Positions 32,258-43,726 of a stretch of DNA of 64,000 bases are shown here, one piece after another (position 1 is the stretch's first letter; every line of letters starts with the position of its first letter). This DNA is from Nocardioidaceae bacterium (GTDB taxonomy: Bacteria > Actinomycetota > Actinomycetes > Propionibacteriales > Nocardioidaceae). The stretch is taken from positions 1 through 64,000 of the forward strand of contig JAGIBL010000001.1 of assembly GCA_017744365.1 (NCBI GenBank), given 5' to 3'. The position numbers were made by a program, and so were the translations under genes. A model generated the notes under the pieces. That model saw nothing but the letters and a program-made list of their open reading frames with translations. It was not told the origin of the DNA and made no database searches.

Positions 32258-33751
32258 ATGTCACACGAATCGACAGCCACCGCTCCGACGGCGGCCACCA
32301 CCGGGGACTACGCCGTGCTGAAGTGGCTCGTCGGCGCGACGTTCATCGTCATCCTCAACGAGACCATCATCATCAACGCCGTGCCGCGCCTCCAGGCGCA
32401 GTTCGACGTCTCCCAGCGCGCCGCGGGCTGGCTGACCACCGGGTTCATGCTCACCATGGCCGTGGTCATCCCGATCACCGGCTGGTTCCTCCAGCGGGTG
32501 ACCACCCGGCAGGCGTTCGCGCTCGCGATGACCGTCTTCGCGGCGGGCACGCTGCTCGCCGCGGTCGCGCCCGTCTTCTGGGTCCTCCTGGCCGCCCGCA
32601 TCGTGCAGGCCGCGGGCACCGCGGTGATGATGCCGCTGCTCATGACCACCCTGATGAACGTGGTGCCCGAGTCGGACCGCGGCCGGGTGATGGGCAACGT
32701 CACCATGGCGATCTCGGTGGCGCCGGCGCTCGGCCCGGCCACCTCGGGCATCGTGCTGCAGTACTTCTCCTGGCGCTGGATCTTCCTGTTCGTGCTGCCG
32801 CTGGCGGTGCTGATCACCGTGGCCGGCCTGCGCCGCCTGGGCAACGTGGGGGAGCCGACCGCCGGCTCGGTCGACGTGGTGAGCGTGGTCGTCTCGGCGC
32901 TCGGCTTCGGCTCGCTGGTCTACGGCCTGAGCCAGATCGGCGCCCCGGACCAGAGCGTCGCGCCCGGCTGGCTGATCGGCGCCGGCGTGCTCGTGCTCGC
33001 GGTGTTCGTCTGGCGGCAGCTGGTGCTGCAGCGCAGCGACCGCCCGCTGCTGGACCTGCGCGCCTTCACCCACCGCACCTTCGCGCTCTCGCTGCTGCTG
33101 ATGGCGGTCGCGTTCATGGCGTTCCTGAGCGTGCTGTTCCTGCTCCCGCAGTACCTGCAGGAGGCCCGCCACCTGAGCACGCTGAAGACCGGTCTGCTGC
33201 TGATCCCCGGCGGTCTGGCCATGGGCCTGCTCGGCCCGCGGGTCGGCGCGCTGTACGACCGGTTCGGCGGACGGCCGCTGGTCATCCCCGGCTCGATCGG
33301 CATCTTCGTCTCGCTGGTGCTCTTCACCCGGGTCGACCTGGGCACGCCCTACGCGGTCGTGATGGCGATGCACATCCTGATGATGGTCAGCCTGGCGCTG
33401 GTCTTCACGCCTGTCTTCACGCTGGGCCTGGGCGCCCTGCCGCAGAACCTGTACTCGCACGGCAGCTCGCTGCTGGGCGCGTTGCAGCAGGTCGCGGGCG
33501 CCGCCGGTGCCGCGGTCTCGGTGGCTGTCCTCTCGTCGAGGGCGACTGACCTGAAGGCGGCCGGCGCGACGGCCGAGTCCGCGTTTGCCGGCGGCATGGA
33601 GCGCGCCTTCGTGGTCGGCGCCGCGATCTCGCTGGTCGTCGTCGCGGTCGCAGTGATCCTGCCGGGCCGGCTGCCGGCGCCGGCGGACGACACCTGGGAG
33701 AACCGCGACGAGATCGACCTGGACGACGACGGGGTCGTGGTCCCCGCCTGA
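32258..33751 (+). CDS. MFS drug efflux transporter, DHA2 family
   Basis: A 497-residue, 14-helix-type exporter. Helix 1 has ILNETIIINAVPRLQAQFDVS and the following segment GWLTTGFMLTMAVVIPITGWFLQR, both standard for DHA2 drug pumps. The C-terminal tail is acidic. The ATG has AAGGA upstream. The leader contains a SigR-type promoter, so the pump may belong to the thiol-stress regulon. A strong hairpin (33792-33836) follows. The nearby TetR gene is convergent, and its operator seems to lie on its far side. Confidence 0.88.
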   Translation: MSHESTATAPTAATTGDYAVLKWLVGATFIVILNETIIINAVPRLQAQFDVSQRAAGWLTTGFMLTMAVVIPITGWFLQRVTTRQAFALAMTVFAAGTLLAAVAPVFWVLLAARIVQAAGTAVMMPLLMTTLMNVVPESDRGRVMGNVTMAISVAPALGPATSGIVLQYFSWRWIFLFVLPLAVLITVAGLRRLGNVGEPTAGSVDVVSVVVSALGFGSLVYGLSQIGAPDQSVAPGWLIGAGVLVLAVFVWRQLVLQRSDRPLLDLRAFTHRTFALSLLLMAVAFMAFLSVLFLLPQYLQEARHLSTLKTGLLLIPGGLAMGLLGPRVGALYDRFGGRPLVIPGSIGIFVSLVLFTRVDLGTPYAVVMAMHILMMVSLALVFTPVFTLGLGALPQNLYSHGSSLLGALQQVAGAAGAAVSVAVLSSRATDLKAAGATAESAFAGGMERAFVVGAAISLVVVAVAVILPGRLPAPADDTWENRDEIDLDDDGVVVPA

Positions 33752-33791
33752 GGACTGCCCTCGAGACTGCTCTGCCTGGAGCACCACCGGC

Positions 33792-33836
33792 CTGAGCGAG
33801 TCGGTCGCCCTTCCTTCGGGTGACCGGCTCGCTCAG
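33792..33836. terminator. 19-bp bidirectional hairpin terminator
   Basis: Arms 33792-33810 and 33818-33836 pair over 19 positions, with two G-U wobbles, around a seven-base loop TTCCTTC. It lies between the convergent MFS and TetR genes and would work on both transcripts. Confidence 0.8.
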
Positions 33837-33863
33837 TCGTTCCCGGGGTCCTTTCCGGGTGGC

Positions 33864-34475
33864 TCAGGTTCGCGAGCGCCAGTTGAGCGCGCCCACGATG
33901 ACCATGAGCAGCTGCGTGCGGGCCCGCTCCCGGAGCTCGGGCAGGTCGGGCTCGTCGGTGCGCAGGATCTCGTCGGCGGTGGTGATCATCGAGCCGACGA
34001 TCAGGTTGGACAGGGTGCGCAGGTCATCCGGGGACCAGTGGTCCATCGGCAGCCGGGCCAGGTCGGTGGCCAGCTCCCGCTCGAAGAGCTGGAACTCTCG
34101 TCGTACGGCGTCGCGGACCACCGCCGAGCCCCCGGACCGCTCGCGCGCGATGAACCCGAAGTGGGCCCGCGAGGCGCGGACGTGCTCGACCAGCACCTCC
34201 ACCGAGCGGTCGACGACCCGGCCCAGGGAAGGGTTGCCCTGCCGGACGTCGCGGATCATCGCGCGCAGCGAGGAGAACGACTCCTCGACCAGGGCCAGGC
34301 CGAGCTCGTCGATGGACTCGAAGTGCCGGTAGAACGCGGTCGGGACGATGCCGACCTCCTTGGCGACCTGGCGCAGCGACAGGCCGGCCAGCCCGGTGTC
34401 CTCGGTCAGCCGGAGCGCCGCGTCGAGGATCGCGCGCCGGGTGCGCTCCTTCTGCTCGCTGCGGGTCACCGTCAC
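33864..34475 (-). CDS. TetR family regulator of the desaturase operon
   Basis: A 203-residue TetR protein. The helix-turn-helix (about 12-58) reads GLAGLSLRQVAKEVGIVPTAFYRHFESIDELGL, with the VPTAFYRHF form seen in fatty-acid-related TetR regulators. The C-terminal domain is helical. It is divergent from the ferredoxin reductase/desaturase operon, and a perfect 18-bp palindrome (34588-34605) lies just before that operon, so it probably senses acyl-CoA or lipid state and represses the desaturase. TACCCT (minus strand, 34482-34487) six bases upstream fixes the GTG at 34475 over one 30 bases earlier. Confidence 0.85.
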   Translation of the reverse strand: MTVTRSEQKERTRRAILDAALRLTEDTGLAGLSLRQVAKEVGIVPTAFYRHFESIDELGLALVEESFSSLRAMIRDVRQGNPSLGRVVDRSVEVLVEHVRASRAHFGFIARERSGGSAVVRDAVRREFQLFERELATDLARLPMDHWSPDDLRTLSNLIVGSMITTADEILRTDEPDLPELRERARTQLLMVIVGALNWRSRT

Positions 34476-34587
34476 GGGCTCAGGGTATCCGGCTGCGCCG
34501 GTCACGAGATAGTGAACAGTTGTGCACCGTGGTGCGCATCACGGCCGGATCGCCTTGACCCGCGGCTGGCCCCCTCGCCATAGTTTC

Positions 34588-34605
34588 AGTGTACGTACGT
34601 ACACT
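34588..34605. promoter_or_regulatory. Perfect 18-bp palindromic operator of the desaturase operon
   Basis: AGTGTACGTACGTACACT reads the same on both strands. It ends 19 bp before the ferredoxin reductase ATG, immediately upstream of its GAGGAGG ribosome site, so bound protein would block initiation. The divergent TetR gene at 33864-34475 is the obvious candidate binder. Confidence 0.75.
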
Positions 34606-34624
34606 CAAACGAGAGGAGGTTCCG

Positions 34625-35722
34625 ATGAGCCTGGCCCAGAAGGTGCTCAGCTCCCCGGTCCTCGCGGCGCTCGCCTCGCCGCACTCGATGGACCGCTACC
34701 TCGAGGTGTTCAACCCGATGTGGGCGGCGACCGAGGTGCGCGCCCGCGTCGTCGACGTCACCCGCGAGACCGACGGTGTCGCCACCCTGACGTGTGAGCC
34801 GACCAGCACCTGGCGCGGCCACCGCGCCGGCCAGTACGTCCAGGTCGGTGTCGAGCTCCCCGGCTCCGCGAAGCGGCTGACCCGGTGCTTCTCGATCTCC
34901 TCGGCCGCCTCGGCGCCCGGTGAGCGGATCACGCTCACCATCCGCGCGCACGAGGAGGGCCAGGTGTCGAAGTACCTTGTCCACGAGGCGAAGCCGGGGC
35001 TGATGCTGCACCTGAGCCAGGCCGAGGGCGCGTTCACGCTCACCGAGAGCCCGGCCACGCCGACCAACAACCACCTGCTGATGATCTCCGGCGGCTCCGG
35101 CATCACCCCGGTGATGTCCCAGGTCCGGACCCTCCTGCGCGACGGCTACGACGGGAGGGCGGGCCGCAAGGTCACCTTCCTGCACTACGCCCGCTCCGAG
35201 CAGGACCAGATCTTCGCCGCCGAGCTGGCCGCGATCGCCGAGCAGGACAACGACGTGACCGTGCACCTGCGCTACGGCGAGCAGGTGTTCTCGGAGTTCG
35301 AGCTGCGCCGGCTGGTCCCGGACTTCCGAGAGGTCGACACCTGGGCCTGCGGGCCCGCCCCGATGATGGAGCTGGTCGCCGCGGCGTACGGGGTCAGGCC
35401 GACGGACACCGCCGGCTCCCGGCTGCGGACCGAGTTCTTCAAGCCGCCGGTGCTCACCGGCGGCAGCACCGAGGGCGAGATCGCCTTCACCCGCTCCGGT
35501 GTCGTGGCGGCCAACAGCGGCGCCAGCCTGCTGGAGCAGGCCGAGGCGCTCGGGCTGAAGCCCGAGTTCGGCTGCCGGATGGGCATCTGCTTCTCGTGCA
35601 CCGCCACCAAGACCAGCGGCACCGTCCGCAACGTGCTGACGGGGGAGACCTCGTCCCTGCCCGACGAAGACATCCGGATCTGCGTGAGCGCCCCCGAGGG
35701 CGACTGCCAAATCGATCTCTGA
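34625..35722 (+). CDS. Ferredoxin reductase with C-terminal 2Fe-2S domain
   Basis: A 365-residue electron-transfer protein. An FAD-binding domain (RLTRCFSISSA), an NAD(P)H domain (MISGGSGITPVMSQ, WACGPAPMM) and a plant-type [2Fe-2S] domain with C-x4-C-x2-C (CRMGICFSC) and a distant fourth Cys occur in that order. It should pass electrons from NAD(P)H to the desaturase encoded next, as Rv3230c does for DesA3 in M. tuberculosis. GGAGG precedes the ATG. The gene is under the palindrome at 34588-34605. Confidence 0.92.
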   Translation: MSLAQKVLSSPVLAALASPHSMDRYLEVFNPMWAATEVRARVVDVTRETDGVATLTCEPTSTWRGHRAGQYVQVGVELPGSAKRLTRCFSISSAASAPGERITLTIRAHEEGQVSKYLVHEAKPGLMLHLSQAEGAFTLTESPATPTNNHLLMISGGSGITPVMSQVRTLLRDGYDGRAGRKVTFLHYARSEQDQIFAAELAAIAEQDNDVTVHLRYGEQVFSEFELRRLVPDFREVDTWACGPAPMMELVAAAYGVRPTDTAGSRLRTEFFKPPVLTGGSTEGEIAFTRSGVVAANSGASLLEQAEALGLKPEFGCRMGICFSCTATKTSGTVRNVLTGETSSLPDEDIRICVSAPEGDCQIDL

Positions 35723-35824
35723 TCGATGGAAGCCGAGGCGGCGCAAATGGACCGGCGGAGCGAAGCGGGGGAGGACGGCCTGCGCCGCCTCGGCGCGCCA
35801 CCCACCTACCTGAAGGAGCAAGAC

Positions 35825-36934
35825 ATGAAGAACCAACTGACCAAGGAGCAGCTCGACGCCTTCGGCGCCGAGATGGACGCGCTGCGGCAGCGGATCATCG
35901 CCGACCTCGGCGAGGAGGATGCGACCTACATCCGCAACGTCGTCAAGCGGCAGCGCCAGCTCGAGATCGCCGGCCGGGCGCTGTTCTACCTGCCGCCGGC
36001 CTGGCCGCTGGCCGTCGCCGCGCTGTCGGTGAGCAAGATCCTCGACAACATGGAGATCGGCCACAACGTCATGCACGGCCAGTACGACTGGATGGGCGAC
36101 CCGGCGCTGAACTCGCGGATGTTCGACTGGGACACCGTCTGCCCGGGCGAGCAGTGGAAGTACAGCCACAACTACATCCACCACACCTTCACCAACATCC
36201 TCGGCAAGGACCGTGACATCGGGTACGGCGTGCTCCGGATGGACGAGGAGCAGGAGTGGCGGCCCTACTACCTGGGCAACCCGGTCTACGCGTTCCTGCT
36301 GATGGTGTTCTTCGAGTGGGGCGTCGCGCTGCACGACCTCGAGGTCGAGAACATCGTCGCCGGCAAGCGGAAGCTCGCCGACAACAAGCCGCTCTACCCG
36401 GGCCTGCTGCGCAAGATCAGGCGCCAGGCGGTCAAGGACTACCTGCTGTTCCCGGCGCTGACCGGGCCGCTGTTCCCGCTGACCTTCCTGGGCAACGCCA
36501 CCGCGAACCTGGTCCGCAACGTCTGGGCGTTCAACATCATCTTCTGCGGTCACTTCCCGGCCGGCGTCGAGTCGTTCTCCGAGGACGAGTGCTACGACGA
36601 GCATGGCGAGGAGACGCGTGGGCACTGGTACTACCGCCAGCTGCTCGGCTCGGCGAACATCACCGGCGGAAGGCTGTTCCACCTCATGAGCGGCAACCTG
36701 TCCCACCAGATCGAGCACCACCTGTTCCCGGACCTGCCCGCGCGGCGGTACCCGGAGATCGCGGTGGAGGTGCGCGAGATCTGCGAGCGCTACGGCCTGG
36801 AGTACAACACCGGCCGGCTGTCGAAGCAGCTGTTCAGCGTGGCTCGCAAGATCTTCCGGCTCGCGCTGCCCGGCAAGCCGACGTCCCCGGCTCCCGAGCC
36901 GGTCGCGGCCACCCCAGAGCCGGTGGCGGCGTGA
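35825..36934 (+). CDS. desA3: Membrane acyl-CoA delta-9 desaturase, DesA3-like
   Basis: A 369-residue membrane di-iron desaturase. The three His boxes are GHNVMHG, HNYIHH and HQIEHH, and several hydrophobic stretches surround them. It inserts a double bond into saturated acyl chains to adjust membrane fluidity, using electrons from the reductase encoded just upstream. The ATG has AAGGAG seven bases upstream. The C-terminus ends in a Pro/Ala/Glu-Pro-Val repeat. A cyclic-nucleotide-binding gene overlaps its stop codon. The double-bond position is inferred from resemblance to DesA3, not seen. Confidence 0.9.
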   Translation: MKNQLTKEQLDAFGAEMDALRQRIIADLGEEDATYIRNVVKRQRQLEIAGRALFYLPPAWPLAVAALSVSKILDNMEIGHNVMHGQYDWMGDPALNSRMFDWDTVCPGEQWKYSHNYIHHTFTNILGKDRDIGYGVLRMDEEQEWRPYYLGNPVYAFLLMVFFEWGVALHDLEVENIVAGKRKLADNKPLYPGLLRKIRRQAVKDYLLFPALTGPLFPLTFLGNATANLVRNVWAFNIIFCGHFPAGVESFSEDECYDEHGEETRGHWYYRQLLGSANITGGRLFHLMSGNLSHQIEHHLFPDLPARRYPEIAVEVREICERYGLEYNTGRLSKQLFSVARKIFRLALPGKPTSPAPEPVAATPEPVAA

Positions 36935-37383
36935 GCGGCCCGAACCGGAGCATGCGGTCCACCGGCCCGGTCCCCGGGCCGGACCGGGCCGCGGTCGACG
37001 ACGCCGTACGGCGGCTGCGCGAGCTCGGCACCTTCCCCGGGGCCAGCGAGGCCGACCTGCGCGGCATCGTCTCGGCCGGTCGCATCGTCACGGTCCCGTC
37101 GGGCTGGTCGCTGATCTGGGACAAGACCCCCGCGGACAAGGCGTACGTGATCCTCGCCGGCAGCGTCGAGGTGCGCCGCGGTACCGAGGTGGTCGCCACC
37201 CTGCACGCCGGGGACGTGATCGGCGAGCTGGCCATCCTGCACCGCAAGCTGCGCTCGGCCTCGGTCACCGCCGCGTCGGCGCTGACCGTGCTGCACTTCG
37301 AGCGCGAGGCGGTCGAGCGCCTGTACGACGAGGTGCCGGCCGTCCGCGAGGCCCTGGACGCCACTGCCGCCGAGCGGTCCTGA
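36931..37383 (+). CDS. Single cyclic-nucleotide-binding (cNMP) domain protein
   Basis: A 150-residue protein with a basic, disordered-looking N-terminus (about 1-30) and one cNMP beta-roll (about 45-135): GWSLIWDKTPADKAYVILAGSVEVRRGTEVVATLHAGDVIGELAILHRKLRSASVTA. The GELAIL phosphate-binding cassette is present, although the usual Arg near it is displaced. There is no DNA-binding or catalytic domain. The GTG overlaps the desaturase stop (GTGA), so it is made together with that enzyme, possibly to regulate it. Confidence 0.83.
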   Translation: MSGPNRSMRSTGPVPGPDRAAVDDAVRRLRELGTFPGASEADLRGIVSAGRIVTVPSGWSLIWDKTPADKAYVILAGSVEVRRGTEVVATLHAGDVIGELAILHRKLRSASVTAASALTVLHFEREAVERLYDEVPAVREALDATAAERS

Positions 37384-37432
37384 GACCGCGCTCACGTTGC
37401 CGAGTGAGCCGGTCGCAACCGAGACTCTTCGC

Positions 37433-37675
37433 ATGAAGGACCACATCAGCAAGGCCGAGATCCGCAAGGACGCCATCCAGGACGGCGTCGAGGCCACCAC
37501 GCATGCGGTCGGTCAGGCGACCAACATCGTCATCGGTGCGGTCTCCGACATCGCCAAGACCGTCGGCGGGCTCGCCACCGACCTCTTCGAGATCCGCGAG
37601 GCGGCCAAGCGCGCCTCCGCGGACGGCGCCTCGCCGCTCCCTCCCGAGCCGGACGCTCCTGGCCAGGACGCCTGA
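37433..37675 (+). CDS. Small amphipathic helical protein, unknown function
   Basis: An 80-residue protein with a charged N-terminus, a central alternating small-residue/hydrophobic stretch (about 18-50, THAVGQATNIVIGAVSDIAKTVGG) and a Pro/Ala-rich acidic tail. The central part could be an amphipathic or membrane-associated helix. No family is recognised. It follows the cNMP gene by 49 bp on the same strand and ends just before a large inverted repeat. The ATG lacks a clear Shine-Dalgarno sequence. Confidence 0.6.
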   Translation: MKDHISKAEIRKDAIQDGVEATTHAVGQATNIVIGAVSDIAKTVGGLATDLFEIREAAKRASADGASPLPPEPDAPGQDA

Positions 37676-37706
37676 CGCGCCGCCGACCTCTCGCCCACCC
37701 GGCTTG

Positions 37707-37794
37707 AAAGTGCACGTGTTGACGCTGACCTGGCGCAAAAACGCACGTAGCACGTGCGCTTTTGCGCCAGGTCAGCGCAATTACGTGCACCTTT
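37707..37794. repeat. 88-bp nested palindrome between convergent genes
   Basis: A 25-bp stem (37724-37748 with 37752-37776) has one A-C mismatch and a three-base loop. An outer 8-bp stem (37710-37717 with 37783-37790) encloses it, with small unpaired stretches between. Both arms contain related copies of a GCAAAA-ACGCACGT-like phrase. It fills the gap between a plus-strand and a minus-strand gene and could end both transcripts, but it is larger than needed for that. Confidence 0.88.
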
Positions 37795-37808
37795 GCGCCG
37801 GGTCGGGG

Positions 37809-38438
37809 TCAGCCGAAGGACATCCGGAAGTCGGCCTGGCGGAAGCTGGCGAGTGACCGCTTGCCGGTCAGCCAGCCGAGCGGGCCGTCCGGTGCGAAGG
37901 TCCAGCGGGACCGGGCGGGAAGGGCCTTCGAGGACCCGCTGAGCAGGGCGGTCACCTCCTCGCCGTCGGCGCGCTGCTGCCAGGTCCGGCCCTTGAACCC
38001 CAGCCGGGGCGCCGCCCGGGACACGTCGGTGAACGTGGCCGACACGATCGGGCGCCCGTCGAGGGAGACGCCCCACGATGCGTGCGTGAGCGGGCCGCGG
38101 GTGCGCACCGAGATGTCGAAGTCGCCCAGGTCCTTCGGGATGGCCCACAGGTCGCGGCCGCCGGCCACCGAGTTCGGCGAGTCCACCCAGATGTCGGTGA
38201 TGGTCACGCCCTTGACCGGCTCCTTCACCGGGCGGGCCACCAGCAGCTCGCCGTAGGTCAGCGGGCTCGGGTCCTCGTACTTGACCAGGGCGACGCCGTA
38301 GACGCCCGGCGAACGCTCGGGGTGGTCGCCCTCGCGGACCCGGAACAGCGAGAGCCACAGCTGGCCGTGCATGTTCCAGGGTGCCGGGGGATAGGTGGTG
38401 TCGACGCCGGTGGGGAGGGGCATGTGACCGGTACTCAT
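37809..38438 (-). CDS. Acetoacetate-decarboxylase-superfamily protein
   Basis: A 209-residue protein with the ADC-like beta-barrel pattern: an early PAPWNMHGQLW segment, GVYGVALVKYEDPSPLTYGELLVARPV, then VDSPNSVAGGRDLWAIPKDLGDF. In true acetoacetate decarboxylase a Lys forms the Schiff base; a Lys is present in AIPKDLG, near the expected place, but activity cannot be assured. TACTCT (minus strand, 38445-38450) six bases before the ATG suggests a leaderless transcript. Confidence 0.75.
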   Translation of the reverse strand: MSTGHMPLPTGVDTTYPPAPWNMHGQLWLSLFRVREGDHPERSPGVYGVALVKYEDPSPLTYGELLVARPVKEPVKGVTITDIWVDSPNSVAGGRDLWAIPKDLGDFDISVRTRGPLTHASWGVSLDGRPIVSATFTDVSRAAPRLGFKGRTWQQRADGEEVTALLSGSSKALPARSRWTFAPDGPLGWLTGKRSLASFRQADFRMSFG

Positions 38439-38464
38439 GCCCGAAGAGTAGAACAGGTTCTCGG

Positions 38465-39553
38465 TCACTGGAACGGGCCGGTCGCGGGCGTCCAGCCCCA
38501 GACCCGGCGCGCCATGCCGTCGACCACGACCAGCTGGTCGCCCGCCCAGACCGCCGGTCCGGGGGACTCCGAGGCGCCACCCGGACGCGGGACCGGGTGC
38601 CAGCGCGCGCCGTCGAAGAGGTAGCCCTCGCTCGCGATCAGGTGGGCACCGGCGGCGTCGACCGGCCAGCCTCCGGTGCGTTCCTTCGGAGCGTGTGGCA
38701 GCCGGGCCCAGGTGCCGGTGGCCGGATCCAGGACGCCGCCGTACGGAATGCTGCGCCCGTAGTTGTTCGTCTCGCCGCCGTCGGCACCGCCGAGGGTGGT
38801 GTCGACCAGCCGGTTCCCGAGCCAGGCCCAGCGCCAGCCACCGAGCTGGTCGGAGGTCGGGAGGGTCCGCCACCGGTTCGTGCTGCGATCCAGCACCGCG
38901 GCCCGGACGAGCGACGGCTTGACGCCCGGGTCCGGCACCAGGCGTTTCGCGGTCAGGACCAGGCCCGCCGGGGTCGGGGTCAGCGCGCGGTCGTACGAGG
39001 GGCCGAGCGGGTCGTCCGGCAGCGCCGACCAGCGAGCTTGCCGCACGTCGTACGCCAGGTCCGGCGCGGTGCCGTTCTCGTCGGAGCCCAGGACGAGCAG
39101 CAGCCGGTCGCCGTCGGCCACCAGCTGGCGCGGGTCGACGCGGCGCTCGAGCGTGCGCCAGCGGTCGTGGGCGACGTCGTAGTCGAGCACGCTGTCGCCG
39201 GCCTGGACGAACAGGTGGCCGGCGACCAGCGCCGACGGGGCCAGGTCGGCGATGTCCCTCGGCGCGTCCGTCAGCCGGCGCCACTGGCCGGTCCGCGGGT
39301 CGAGGGCAGCCCCGTCCCGGGCGAGCTCGCGCATCGCGCAGTCGGCGTTCGCCGGGCACGGGTGCGGGTTGCCGCCGATCGCGAGCACCTCGGACCCGGT
39401 CCAGGCGAGCACCGGTCCCTCACGTGCGGGCAGCGGGAAGTCCGCGAGTCGCTCCCAGTGCGTCGGCGCGGGTGGCTGCGGATGGCCGGCGACGACCCGG
39501 TCGCCGCAGCCGGCGAGCAGGAGCAGCACGAGCAGGGGAGCGAGGCGGCGCAT
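38465..39553 (-). CDS. Kelch-like beta-propeller lipoprotein
   Basis: A 362-residue lipoprotein. The signal peptide ends in the lipobox LAGC (Cys16). The mature protein has repeated Kelch-type strands such as GSEVLAIGG, DPRTGQWRRLTDAP, DRSTNRWRTLP and DPATGTWARLPHAPKERTGG. Such propellers bind partners or carbohydrates at the cell surface. The gene lies 36 bp after the DUF6104 gene on the same strand. The partner is unknown. Confidence 0.8.
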   Translation of the reverse strand: MRRLAPLLVLLLLAGCGDRVVAGHPQPPAPTHWERLADFPLPAREGPVLAWTGSEVLAIGGNPHPCPANADCAMRELARDGAALDPRTGQWRRLTDAPRDIADLAPSALVAGHLFVQAGDSVLDYDVAHDRWRTLERRVDPRQLVADGDRLLLVLGSDENGTAPDLAYDVRQARWSALPDDPLGPSYDRALTPTPAGLVLTAKRLVPDPGVKPSLVRAAVLDRSTNRWRTLPTSDQLGGWRWAWLGNRLVDTTLGGADGGETNNYGRSIPYGGVLDPATGTWARLPHAPKERTGGWPVDAAGAHLIASEGYLFDGARWHPVPRPGGASESPGPAVWAGDQLVVVDGMARRVWGWTPATGPFQ

Positions 39554-39589
39554 GCCCCTGGGACGTCAGCGACCGTCGTACGGTTCCGG

Positions 39590-39775
39590 TCAGTCCAGGT
39601 CCTCGTCCGGGTCGTCCGCCCGGGCCAGCCAGGTCGCGAACCGCTCGATGGCGTCCTCGAAGTCCGGCTGCACGTCCACGAAGGCGCGCAGCTGGTCGGC
39701 GAGCCACGCCAGGGTGACCTCCTCGTCACCCCGGCGCTTCTCGAGCTCCTCGATGCCGCGATCCGTGAAGTACAC
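39590..39775 (-). CDS. DUF6104 family small protein
   Basis: A 61-residue acidic protein starting MYFTDRGIEELEKRRGDEEVTL, the conserved opening of DUF6104 proteins, which are often found beside the 2-oxoglutarate dehydrogenase gene in actinobacteria. The function is unknown. It begins 13 bases after the kgd stop, so it is almost surely cotranscribed with kgd. GTG start. Confidence 0.8.
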   Translation of the reverse strand: MYFTDRGIEELEKRRGDEEVTLAWLADQLRAFVDVQPDFEDAIERFATWLARADDPDEDLD

Positions 39776-39788
39776 GACGGACGGGGCC

Positions 39789-43490
<3,702 letters not shown>

Positions 43491-43726
43491 GGCCTTGATT
43501 CGCCTCTTCCGATGCTTCGCGTGTAGGGGCGTCCCGCATGACGCCGCAGCCAAGGCTAGTCCGCGCGCCTGAAGGATGCAGCACGCGGAGTGAGAGTTTG
43601 GTCTCGCCGTCGAGATGGGCCGTCGCCGGATGGCCCCGTTGCGCTATTGCGAGACCCACCCGGCGGGCGCAGAGTCGGAACCGGTCTCGGACCTGACGAC
43701 GACCCGACGACGCTGGAGGCGGGGGC

